DNA of 64,000 nucleotides from Marisalimonas marina (GTDB taxonomy: Bacteria; Pseudomonadota; Alphaproteobacteria; Puniceispirillales; Marisalimonadaceae), in contig JAYPPH010000005.1 of the NCBI GenBank assembly GCA_038131365.1, positions 1 to 64,000 of the forward strand, written 5' to 3'. The notes beneath the pieces were generated by a model. It was not told the DNA's origin, searched no databases, and worked only from the letters and a program-made list of their open reading frames with translations. The stretch's first letter is position 1, and each line of letters begins with the position of its first letter. Of the stretch, positions 1 to 7,247 are shown piece by piece. Position numbers and translations under genes: made by a program.

Positions 1-88
1 TGTCACACCTGTCACACCTATTTTATAACTTTTTACAATAAAAAATTTATATAAAAAAGTCCTGTGAATGCTTGTGACAGGTGTGACA
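1..88. repeat. Iteron-like direct and inverted repeats, possible replication origin of the mobile element
   Basis: The 9-mer TGTCACACC occurs twice in tandem at 1-9 and 10-18. The 16-mer TGTCACACCTGTCACA at 1-16 is matched by its exact reverse complement at 73-88. The 56 bases between the arms are very AT-rich. The block sits just downstream of the primase-helicase gene, which reads towards it. P4-type replication proteins commonly act at short repeats next to an AT-rich stretch, so an origin is a reasonable inference. A terminator or a regulator operator is the alternative. The window begins at the first base of the repeat, so the array may continue to the left. Confidence 0.5.
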
Positions 89-129
89 TCAATAAATCTC
101 CAATTGTTCTTCTTCTACAAATTTAATAC

Positions 130-1653
130 CTAAGATAACAACCTAATTCTATATAAACCTTGTCGTTTTTGTTTGGGATGTAAACCTTTGGTCTTGAAAA
201 ATTTGTTGATTTGAGTAGGTGTAACTTCTTTACCAAACAGCTCATTAGAAAAATTATCTACGCTTTCTCTTAATGAGTGAAGGGTAATATAATCAGCTTG
301 TTTGTTAGTAACCTTGATTTGAGTTTCAAAATATTCAACTAGGGGATTATTTCTTTGTATGAATCCTTGTACAGATCCTCTTATTGAATTTGTATCTTCT
401 AAGCCTTCTTTACAATATTTTCTGTAACCTTCAACACACCAATTTAAAATACCACTTGCTTCTAACTTTAACTTTGAAGGAAGGTTTTTATCCATTTGCT
501 CTTTAGAAAAAGATTTTTTGAATTCTATAATTTTTAGTCTTCTAAAAAAGGCTAGATCATCCTCTCTTATTTCTGGCATTTGATTCATAGCACAGATAAG
601 TACAAATTCTGGGTTAAACTCAAACCAACTTTGATATAGATGTCTTGCTGTAAGTTTATCTCCTCCAGTTATAGATTTGATAAGGGTTGTGTTTAAAACA
701 GTTTCTTCTGGAAACTCAGACAATGTTACTAATCTTTTCCCATGTAAATTTGCAATATCGCTTGGTATGGAACCATTATTGCCGTTTATTAATGGTCGGG
801 CGCTAATTATACCTGCATATTCTCCAAACACATAAGATAAAGTATTGATAAATACGCTTTTACCATTTGCTCCAGAGCCAACAATAAAGATAATGAATTG
901 CTCATTTCGTTCACCGATAAGAGAGTATCCACAAAGCTTTTGAAGATAAATTTGAAGTTCTTCATCCTCCATAGTTATTTCATGAAGAAATTTTTCCCAT
1001 AAAGGGCATTTAGCTTTTGGGTCATAGTCTATATTTGATTTTAAAGTAATGTGGTCTTTATGATCCTGGTTTTTACTTGAGAAGCTTTTTAAATCATAAG
1101 TGACATTGTTCATGTTAAATAAAAATTTATTCTGGTTAAATTCACTAGCATTGAAATCAAGATGATGTTTTGCTGCCTCTAGCATTGCTTTTTGTCTAGA
1201 AATATTTTCAGAAGTTTTAGCCCATTTTTTAATTTGATCCATAAACTCAAATGATTGTATAGCTTCTTCTTTTATCTCTTTAGTTGTATTTTCAGCCATT
1301 TTATTAACAGCCATTGTGTCTTTTGACCAACGACCCTGTTCAAAGGCATACCAACTATTATGCTCAATACAAAATAAGGCTTTTTTAGAGTTTCTCCTAG
1401 CAAACCTCTTCCCGTTACCCAGGTCAGTAAGTGGCAACAAAGAATTAGATATACTAGATTCTAGAAAATCATTTTTTCTATATTTAATAGCGCTATTAGA
1501 AATCTGTTCTAATTCTCTACTATGAAGAGGAGATGTACAATGTTGATTTAATTGAAAAGCTGCATCCTTTATAGATTTATCAGAGGCCCCGTTATTAACC
1601 AAACTTACACATTGTTTAAATATAGTTTCATTTCTCTGTCCTTCTGGAATCAA
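130..1653 (-). CDS. Phage/plasmid primase C-terminal part: PriCT and SF3 (D5-like) helicase
   Basis: Replicative helicase half of a P4-type primase-helicase. The first residues (IPEGQRNETIF) match the PriCT-1 linker that joins Prim-Pol to helicase. A Walker A motif, GSGANGKS, lies at about residues 259-266, followed by GKRLVTLSEF (Walker B region) and a C-terminal motif ending in FFRRLKIIEF, as in D5/SF3 helicases. At 507 aa it has no primase domain of its own. That domain is the neighbouring frame at 1700-2173, and only about 50 bases separate the two. In those bases a third frame reads KIAPIPE, which resembles the usual Prim-Pol/PriCT linker. Adding one A to each of two A-runs (near 1702-1708 and 1658-1663) would make one continuous protein of about 680 aa. 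I infer a single gene broken by two indels, real or sequencing-derived. Confidence 0.88.
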   Translation of the reverse strand: MIPEGQRNETIFKQCVSLVNNGASDKSIKDAAFQLNQHCTSPLHSRELEQISNSAIKYRKNDFLESSISNSLLPLTDLGNGKRFARRNSKKALFCIEHNSWYAFEQGRWSKDTMAVNKMAENTTKEIKEEAIQSFEFMDQIKKWAKTSENISRQKAMLEAAKHHLDFNASEFNQNKFLFNMNNVTYDLKSFSSKNQDHKDHITLKSNIDYDPKAKCPLWEKFLHEITMEDEELQIYLQKLCGYSLIGERNEQFIIFIVGSGANGKSVFINTLSYVFGEYAGIISARPLINGNNGSIPSDIANLHGKRLVTLSEFPEETVLNTTLIKSITGGDKLTARHLYQSWFEFNPEFVLICAMNQMPEIREDDLAFFRRLKIIEFKKSFSKEQMDKNLPSKLKLEASGILNWCVEGYRKYCKEGLEDTNSIRGSVQGFIQRNNPLVEYFETQIKVTNKQADYITLHSLRESVDNFSNELFGKEVTPTQINKFFKTKGLHPKQKRQGLYRIRLLS

Positions 1654-1699
1654 AGGTTTTTTCCAATAAGGTCTAATTTTATTTTCTCTGGAATTGGAG

Positions 1700-2173
1700 C
1701 TATTTTTTTAATGATGGGTCAAAACCGTTTCTATAAGTATAGCCTTTAGAACCAGCCCAAATGACATACCCACCGTCTCCTCTTGTATCTATAAATTGAC
1801 CTAGAGCGTTTGGTTTGCTTTGTTGTGGAATAGAGCTGTCGTATTTAAATAATAAGTGTCTGCCCCCACTTTGGGTGTTGGTCTGGATAGTTTCTGGGTC
1901 AGAGTATCCTAGTTTTTTGAAAGTTTCTTCACCTGTTTTTCCATTACCATTGTCGATATCTATAACAAACAAGCCACTAACGCTTCCTGTAGGAACTCCA
2001 ATTAATGCGTTGGGATGTCTGTTCCAATATTTTTCAATTGTATCTAGATCTGTTGTTGCATCTTTAAATCCATGAGGAGTTAACGGTGATTTGTTTTGCT
2101 TACATGGGAACACTGGGAAACCAAATTGATTTACAATATCTATTGCTAATTCTTTAGGAGATTTATTATTCAT
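1700..2173 (-). CDS. Bifunctional DNA primase/polymerase (Prim-Pol) N-terminal part
   Basis: Prim-Pol (AEP superfamily) domain of about 157 aa, expected to synthesise primers for an integrated or episomal element. Visible family signatures are PVFPCKQNKSP near the N-terminus, GVPTGSVSGLFVIDID with the metal-binding Asp-x-Asp, and SGGRHLLFKY with the conserved His. I chose ATG 2173 because GGGAGG precedes it by six bases; an in-frame ATG at 2188 would place the start before that site. The ATG overlaps the stop of the AlpA-like gene, so the two are translationally coupled. The frame ends at TAG in an A7 run, and the helicase half continues in another frame at 130-1653. Confidence 0.85.
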   Translation of the reverse strand: MNNKSPKELAIDIVNQFGFPVFPCKQNKSPLTPHGFKDATTDLDTIEKYWNRHPNALIGVPTGSVSGLFVIDIDNGNGKTGEETFKKLGYSDPETIQTNTQSGGRHLLFKYDSSIPQQSKPNALGQFIDTRGDGGYVIWAGSKGYTYRNGFDPSLKK

Positions 2174-2353
2174 CGTTACCTCCCTCATTTAAAAACCATT
2201 CTTTTACAGAAAGCTCATCAAACAGAGGTTCCCTACCAGAAGATTTTAAAGGTTTAGGAAAGTTTTTTGTCTTATCCAGTTTTTAAGTGTGTCTCGACTT
2301 ACACCTATTTGCTTACATATTTCTTTACGTGGAATTATATTTAAATTGCTCAT
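2166..2353 (-). pseudogene. AlpA/excisionase-like DNA-binding protein, frameshifted
   Basis: Short MerR/AlpA-type regulator of the mobile element. Reading from ATG 2353 gives MSNLNIIPRKEICKQIGVSR, then DTLKNWIRQK, a helix-turn-helix typical of AlpA proteins. This frame hits a stop soon after. The adjacent frame continues with NFPKPLKSSGREPLFDEL and then SVKEWFLNEGGNDE, which is the expected AlpA C-terminal half (wing and W-F helix). Adding one A to the A6 run near 2266-2271 joins them into a protein of about 62 aa. The stop overlaps the start of the Prim-Pol gene. AlpA-like proteins usually control excision or the replication operon. Broken gene versus consensus error cannot be told from the sequence. 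Confidence 0.75.
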
Positions 2354-2738
2354 AGCAAAGCTCCGTTTTTGATTAATAAAATATTTTTGAAGCGTCGCTT
2401 TGGTGAGAACTGGCAGCATACGTAAGCCAGTTTTAGCATAGTTTTGATTGGACTATGTAACCACACAAATGAATTCTCAATCATTTGATTTAATAAATAT
2501 GCCGCGGAGTAACTATGTTAGTAAAGACTATTTTTTAAATTTTTTCTTTTTTTTTGTAAGCTATTGAAATAGTCCAAGATTTTTAACAAAACTACCAACC
2601 ACTTAAAGCCCATTGAACCAAGTAACATGGACCATTGACCATTGATATTTATTAAAAATGTAGTGGAAAGTTGTCTTTTATTAGTTTTAATTGTTTCTTT
2701 TTGTTTCTATTTTATAATTAAATTATTTAAAAGCTGAT
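2354..2738. other. Intergenic region with hairpins, probable divergent promoters
   Basis: This 385-base stretch lies between the minus-strand replication operon and the plus-strand FG-GAP gene, and I see no coding frame in it. It contains an inverted repeat, AACTGGC at 2408-2414 with GCCAGTT at 2426-2432, just upstream of the AlpA-like start, which could be an operator. GACTATT at 2526-2532 pairs with AATAGTC about 35 bases later, flanking long T-runs. One copy of the element's GACCATTGACCATTG repeat is at 2630-2644. Function of these pieces is inferred only from position. Confidence 0.4.
2630..2644 (+). repeat. Direct repeat GACCATTGACCATTG, copy 1
   Basis: The 15-mer GACCATTGACCATTG occurs exactly here and again at 4383-4397, on either side of the FG-GAP gene. 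A shorter part, GGACCATTGACC, recurs at 4629-4640, and related GGACCATGGAC / GAACCATGG strings occur at 4341-4600. The unit looks like tandem GACCATT heptamers. It is confined to the intergenic DNA of the mobile element within this window. Confidence 0.6.
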
Positions 2739-3731
2739 ATGAGATCAAAAATGTTAAAAAACACATTAATGGGTTTAATTTTTCTAACCTCTACATTTAT
2801 AACAAGTGCTACTTTTGCTGAAAAAATTGAATTCAATAAAGCACAAGAAGTAGGTCGTTTTAATTATCAAGTTGTCTCTGGTGATGGTGTTAATAAAGTA
2901 TATCTTCTAGGTTCAAATGACCTAAATAACGATGGATATGATGACTTAATCCTAGGTGCGAATATTTGGGTCAACCATAGCCAGGGTACAAAGCCGAAAG
3001 AGTACCAAAAATACCCTAAGCCAGTTATCATGTTTTATGATAAGTCTAGTGGTCGCTATGTTTTAGATAATACTCTCCAATCAACTATAGCTCCTACCCA
3101 GTGGTCACATCGCTTTCTTACAGGCGATTATAATGGTGACGGCAAACTAGATGTCTTTATTTCTGATACAGGCCCTGACAATGGTCCACCATGTGGTGGA
3201 AGAGGTGTACTTCTACTTGGTACCACAAATGGTCTAAAAGACGCTTCAAATTTATTGGCAAAAACATCAGGTTTTTCCCATGCCGTAAATGTTGTAAGGG
3301 TGAAAAACAAGGATGTTTTGCTAGAGTTCAATAATAGTTGGCACTCCGATAGAAAATTTTGTGAAGGCTATATAAGGTATCCGTTAGTAGTTGGCCCAAG
3401 CTTAGTCTCATTAGAAAGCAGTTCAACCGCAAAATTCCAACCAATCTCCATTAAAGCATCCAACTTTGGTAAACCTATATTCGATAAAAAAAATACAAAC
3501 GTATATGCTTCATCATCAAGTGACCTTGATGGCGATGGCTTATCAGATTTGGTCATTTTCGAGAATAAGAAAAACTCTGCACGTTTGTTGACCGCATTTG
3601 GAAAAGATAAACTCGGTTTAGAATTTTCATCAACAAAAACACAAACACTTCCCATCAAAATATCAGGCAAGGCGGTTGTAGATGAAATGGTTTTCTTACC
3701 ACAAAAAGGACAAATAACTCGAGATTATTGA
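2739..3731 (+). CDS. Secreted FG-GAP/VCBS repeat protein, N-terminal part
   Basis: Exported beta-propeller-type protein carried between the integrase and the replication genes. An N-terminal signal peptide is clear: a basic start, hydrophobic LMGLIFLTSTFITSA, then ATFA before EKIEF. Calcium-binding FG-GAP/VCBS repeats of the form DxNxDGxxD follow: DLNNDGYDDLILGAN, DYNGDGKLDVFISDTG and DLDGDGLSDLVIFEN. Translation ends at TGA 3729-3731 after QITRDY, but the next frame starts with LISIAVQTPN and has another repeat, so the gene continues at 3728-4183. One additional base, for example in the AAA near 3713, joins the halves to about 480 aa. Its role is not known. FG-GAP proteins bind surfaces or ligands, and a cargo function for the element is an inference. 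Confidence 0.75.
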   Translation: MRSKMLKNTLMGLIFLTSTFITSATFAEKIEFNKAQEVGRFNYQVVSGDGVNKVYLLGSNDLNNDGYDDLILGANIWVNHSQGTKPKEYQKYPKPVIMFYDKSSGRYVLDNTLQSTIAPTQWSHRFLTGDYNGDGKLDVFISDTGPDNGPPCGGRGVLLLGTTNGLKDASNLLAKTSGFSHAVNVVRVKNKDVLLEFNNSWHSDRKFCEGYIRYPLVVGPSLVSLESSSTAKFQPISIKASNFGKPIFDKKNTNVYASSSSDLDGDGLSDLVIFENKKNSARLLTAFGKDKLGLEFSSTKTQTLPIKISGKAVVDEMVFLPQKGQITRDY

Positions 3732-4183
3732 TTTCAATTGCTGTGCAAACACCTAATAAAAAAGCTTTTCAAGGTAATCGATTGCATGTTTTTGCCTTTG
3801 ACAATGATAAGAAAATATGGACAGACGTTACCTTCAAGCATTTCGATAAAAAATCTTGGGAGGAAGCAGTTAACTCACCTGAGCAGGACCTTACTTTCTG
3901 TGACGGAATGTCGTTTGCTGATATTGACGGTAATGGTGAAAGTGATTTAATTTGTAACATACAACACTCTATCGAAAGAGGTCTGGCTCGTGACTACGCA
4001 CCAAGGGTATGGCTAAGAACACAAAACAAATTTAAACCTCTATATCTAAATCCTAAGTTGTTTAAATTTAAATCATTTGGTCTTGTTCCGATAAACTTGA
4101 ATGGTGACATAAATCTAGCTGGACTAGAATTTTTTTGGGATGAAAAGACCGTTGTCATTCACCGCTACCCAATTAAAAAATAA
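3728..4183 (+). CDS. FG-GAP repeat protein, C-terminal part (frameshift continuation)
   Basis: Continuation of the secreted FG-GAP protein in the +1-shifted frame. It carries a fourth repeat, DIDGNGESDLICNIQ, and ends with a probable terminal propeller strand, GLEFFWDEKTVVIHRYP. It has no ribosome binding site or natural start: the only candidate is a TTG overlapping the upstream stop. A separate protein is therefore unlikely. The combined length of about 480 aa with four repeats fits one beta-propeller domain. Confidence 0.65.
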   Translation: MISIAVQTPNKKAFQGNRLHVFAFDNDKKIWTDVTFKHFDKKSWEEAVNSPEQDLTFCDGMSFADIDGNGESDLICNIQHSIERGLARDYAPRVWLRTQNKFKPLYLNPKLFKFKSFGLVPINLNGDINLAGLEFFWDEKTVVIHRYPIKK

Positions 4184-4645
4184 AAACTAATCGACATTTT
4201 AGCTCGTTTTTTAAAGTCCTTTCTATAACCATCGGGAGATGTGTTTCAATTCGGGACTAGTGGTCAATTTAATCAAAATGTTTCTAGCTTTCCCTTTTAA
4301 AAAAATGAGTCACTCTTTGCGATTGGCAGATGAACCCTGGTCCGTGTTCCATGGACTACGGTCAATGGGCAGACCACCCCCTGACCATTGACCATTGTTG
4401 ATTAGGAAAAGGGTGCAGTAACCCCGGACCATGGACTGTGTTTACTGTAGACAAGGTTGTAGACAAGCTTTTTATCATTGACGGACTCACTGTATTTGCT
4501 AAGCTATTGATATTGTTGGAGTTTAGATAAAACCATTGCTCTGGTTAGGCATCACACCTCATCTCGAGCGCACCAAAAACATCCGTGAACCATGGTTAAG
4601 TGTCTGAATTCCTTGAATGACGTTTCACGGACCATTGACCTTTAG
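4184..4645. other. Intergenic region of the mobile element with GACCATTG-type repeats
   Basis: This 462-base stretch lies between the end of the FG-GAP gene and the convergent integrase, and I see no supported gene. It carries the second exact copy of GACCATTGACCATTG (4383-4397), GGACCATTGACC at 4629-4640, and related strings GTTCCATGGAC (about 4346), CGGACCATGGAC (about 4425) and GAACCATGG (about 4588). Several of these contain the palindrome CCATGG. The base composition is visibly less AT-rich than the core genes. CGAGCGCACCA at 4565-4575 resembles a tRNA 3' end but has no T-arm. Confidence 0.5.
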
Positions 4646-5696
4646 TTAAATCTTATTCATCCAATCATATTTAACTTCTAACGTATATCCAGATCCATAA
4701 GATTGTCCTACAGTTTTTGTTGACCAACCTCCAATCGCGTCAACAATATCAGAGGGACATTGGACGGCTCTAAGTCTATCTCTTAAGCTATGTCTAAAAG
4801 AATGAATTACGCAATCATCTGGTATTCTTGGCTTCAGCCATTTGTTAAGTCCATTACTAGCTGAGTTAGCATTGCACTTTTCATCGTTTGTGTACCTTGG
4901 GAAAGCAAATTGGTTGTTATCACTTATGATTTTTTTTGCTGCCCATAGAGATGCTCCTACAAGAGGAATAGTTCTATTACTCCCTTTGGTCTTAAGTCGT
5001 CTCCATGGGTGATTGATAATATTTACATGAGGTATTTCTGTACTTAATATTATATCACTTGTGAGTAAACCAACTGCTTCTGATAAACGCATGCCAGTGT
5101 CACTAATTAAGGCAATTAACCACCTGTTGTCATCGTTTAAGTTTTTACATTCAGTTTGAATATTTCTTATATTTTTAATTGGAATCGGGAGTCTAATCTT
5201 TTTCTTATTGTCGTCTGGAATGAATGTCCCTGAAAATGGATTTTTCATATTAATACCAAATTCATTTACAGTGATGTTGATCACTGCGTTGATAGACGAA
5301 AATATGCGTTTAACAGAAGAAGTTGATAATCCTTTTTTAAATAAGAAATCTCTATACTTTGCAGCATCAATAGACTTTAAGGAGGTGATATCTACGTCAC
5401 CAAAGCATTCTATTGTATGAGATATTTCTTAAAGCAGTTCGATGAAAAAGCTCACCTTTACCATTACCTTTTAACTTTTAACTAATGACTTGTATTTCTG
5501 TTTTTGAGTGTCTTTAATGAACAATTTACTTAGTTTCAAGACGATCAGTTAATTTATTAGCAGATTCTATAGCTTTTTGTTTTGACGATGTTCTTAGAGA
5601 AATTACAACTCTATTCTTATTAAATTTTGTTTTTAAGTCTGATGGCACCTGTCTTGTAAAGTAATAAATACCATTTCTTTGATATAAATAATGTGG
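4646..5696 (-). pseudogene. Tyrosine recombinase (phage-type integrase), disrupted
   Basis: Site-specific integrase of the element. The intact C-terminal part has the catalytic pattern: an Arg in DTGMRLSEAVGLL, HSFRHSLRDRLRA (His-x-x-Arg), and the Tyr nucleophile in QSYGSGYTLEVKY. The longest start-to-stop frame begins at GTG 5284, but the same frame is open back to 5431. It then encodes a core-binding domain (YRDFLFKKGLSTSSVKRIFS). In another frame, 5526-5696, a DUF6538-like N-terminus is readable: YLYQRNGIYYFTRQVPSDL and VVISLRTSS, before a TAA. At least two frame breaks, near 5430 and 5530, are needed, so I call the gene disrupted. Its N-terminus abuts a tRNA remnant, the normal place for an integrase beside its attachment site. 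Confidence 0.82.
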
Positions 5697-5704
5697 TGAT
5701 CTGA

Positions 5705-5752
5705 TGGCACATCCTTTTACACGGACGTTTTAGTCAGCTGAGCTACGAGCGC
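5705..5752 (-). pseudogene. Degenerate tRNA 5' half, possible attachment-site remnant
   Basis: On the minus strand GCGCTCGTAGCTCAGCTGAC (5733-5752) matches the acceptor arm and D-arm of an alphaproteobacterial tRNA. An anticodon-like stem follows (ACGTCC pairing with GGATGT around an eight-base loop). The variable region, T-arm and 3' acceptor strand are missing; instead the sequence runs into the integrase N-terminus. This is not a functional tRNA. Because many tyrosine recombinases insert into tRNA genes, it may be a decayed attachment site. A chance D-arm match is less likely given 20 consecutive consensus-like bases. Confidence 0.5.
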
Positions 5753-5883
5753 ATATTATTTAATAGTTTTATATAGTTATAGTTATAAATAATTATAATC
5801 AAGTAAGAAAAAATATTATAATAAATGTAGTTTTGGTGTAATAGATTTCATTAATAACTTTAACAAATTTACGAGTAGATAAA

Positions 5884-6360
5884 ATGCACGATAAATCATT
5901 CCCTGTATCTTGGGAAGAGATTCACAGAAATAGTAAGGCATTGGCTTGGCGTTTGTCAGAAATGAAGCCTTACAAAGGTATTATTGCAGTTACAAGAGGT
6001 GGATTAGTTCCTGCTGCTATTGTAGCAAGAGAATTAGATATTAGGCTGATAGATACTGTTTGCGTATTATCTTATAACCAAAAAAATAAGGGTGAAGTAA
6101 ACGTACTGAAAGAATCTTTAATTGCAGAGGATGGCAAAGATTGGTTAATAATTGATGATCTGGTAGATACTGGTGAAACTATTAAAACAATAAGACTTAA
6201 ACTTCCAAATGCTCATTACGCAACTGTTTATGCAAAGCCTAGCGGAAGGGAACAAGTAGATACCTTTATTACCGAAGTTTCTCAAGACACTTGGATTTAT
6301 TTTCCTTGGGACATGGAAATGAAGCCAGCACCTACTATTTCTGAAAGAACACAGAAATAA
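5884..6360 (+). CDS. gpt: Xanthine(-guanine) phosphoribosyltransferase
   Basis: Purine salvage enzyme that transfers phosphoribose from PRPP to xanthine or guanine. The PRPP-binding motif is evident as WLIIDDLVDTGETIKT (about residues 95-110). The N-terminal segment PVSWEEIHRNSKALAWRL and the VTRGGLVPAAIVAREL segment are typical of Gpt, as is the C-terminal WIYFPWDME. The length of 158 aa equals the usual 150-160 aa. It is a single gene just outside the mobile element, with a 131-base AT-rich upstream region that presumably holds its promoter. Confidence 0.93.
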   Translation: MHDKSFPVSWEEIHRNSKALAWRLSEMKPYKGIIAVTRGGLVPAAIVARELDIRLIDTVCVLSYNQKNKGEVNVLKESLIAEDGKDWLIIDDLVDTGETIKTIRLKLPNAHYATVYAKPSGREQVDTFITEVSQDTWIYFPWDMEMKPAPTISERTQK

Positions 6361-6438
6361 TCATATTGACTATCTGAAACAAAGGGTCTAAAAACAACAA
6401 AAATTTAAACAAGGGACTGTATATATTACAGAAAAGCT

Positions 6439-6573
6439 ATGAAACGTACTTTCCAACCTAGTAATTTAGTAAGAAAAAGAAGACATGGTTACAGAAGCAG
6501 AATGTCAACCGTAGGTGGTAGAAACGTTATTCGTGCCAGAAGAGCCAAGGGCAGAAAAAAACTTTCAGCTTAG
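6439..6573 (+). CDS. rpmH: 50S ribosomal protein L34
   Basis: The 44-residue frame begins MKRTFQPSNLVRKRRHGYRS and ends GRKKLSA, which is the diagnostic L34 sequence. L34 is a small basic protein of the large ribosomal subunit. It is followed by rnpA, yidD and yidC in the order conserved in most bacteria, which confirms the call. It is too short for usual ORF length cut-offs. Confidence 0.98.
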   Translation: MKRTFQPSNLVRKRRHGYRSRMSTVGGRNVIRARRAKGRKKLSA

Positions 6574-6627
6574 TTCTTAGTCCTAAACCTTTTTGTTTTA
6601 TTAAGTCAAATATATGAGCTAAATAAA

Positions 6628-6970
6628 ATGAAATTCCAAACTATAAAAAAAAGAAGAGATTTCGTTTTATCTAACAAGTTTGGAAAAAAAATTTTTCAAT
6701 AAAAATTTCATACTACAAAAATATAATCAGATAGAGCAAGATCAACCATCCTTAAAATTTGGTTTTACTGCTACAAAAAGAATTGGTAACGCAGTTAAAA
6801 GAAATAGGGCAAAAAGAAGGATGAGAGCATTAATTTCTTTGTTTCTTAAGGAGAATAGACTATTGTTTGACGAAACTAGTAGTTACATAATAGTTGCAAA
6901 AAAGTCTTTAATTAAGGCCTCTTTTTTAGATTTAAAAGATGAGATGAAAGAGTGTTTAAGCAAATCATGA
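6628..6970 (+). pseudogene. rnpA: Ribonuclease P protein component, apparent frameshift
   Basis: RnpA binds the catalytic RNase P RNA and helps process tRNA 5' ends. Reading starts at ATG 6628 (MKFQTIKKRRDFVLSNKFGK) and runs into TAA after an A8 run at 6682-6689. The remainder continues in the next frame with FFNKNFILQKYNQ and the RnpA signature GNAVKRNRAKRRMRAL. Removing one A from the A8 run restores a 113-114 aa protein, the usual RnpA size. RnpA is essential, and the context is the conserved rpmH-rnpA-yidD-yidC operon, so I favour a consensus error or transcriptional slippage over true loss. The stop overlaps the yidD start (ATGA). Confidence 0.88.
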
Positions 6971-7191
6971 TTAAGAAGTTTTTAACAAATTTTGTAGTTA
7001 GTTTAATTAACCTTTATAAATACTTAATTTCCCCTTTATTAGGAAATAATTGTAGATACCTACCTACTTGTTCAGAATATACTAAAGAATCAGTTAAAAA
7101 ATTTGGAATAATGTATGGTATTTGGCTAGGGCTAAAAAGAATAATCAGATGTCATCCCTGGGGAAAGGGTGGTTATGATCCTATTAAATAG
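6967..7191 (+). CDS. yidD: Membrane protein insertion efficiency factor YidD
   Basis: Small membrane-associated protein that aids YidC-dependent insertion. The diagnostic sequence YKYLISPLLGNNCRYLPTCSEY with conserved cysteines is followed by GLKRIIRCHPWGKGGYDP. I prefer ATG 6967, which overlaps the rnpA stop, giving 74 aa; an in-frame GTG at 6952 would extend it into rnpA. Family proteins are 70-85 aa. Confidence 0.95.
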   Translation: MIKKFLTNFVVSLINLYKYLISPLLGNNCRYLPTCSEYTKESVKKFGIMYGIWLGLKRIIRCHPWGKGGYDPIK

Positions 7192-7247
7192 TTATATACG
7201 TATAATTTTTTAACCTTAATTTATTATTATAAAATATGTGAGATAAA

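Noticed and set aside
2739..4183. Programmed frameshift joining the two FG-GAP frames
   Set aside because: No classic slippery heptamer with a downstream structure is seen at 3710-3730; a missing base is simpler.
4565..4575. CGAGCGCACCA looks like a tRNA 3' acceptor end plus CCA on the plus strand
   Set aside because: No T-arm (TTCRA loop) precedes it, and the tRNA remnant at 5705-5752 is on the opposite strand. It may be an inverted scrap of the attachment site but is too short to claim.
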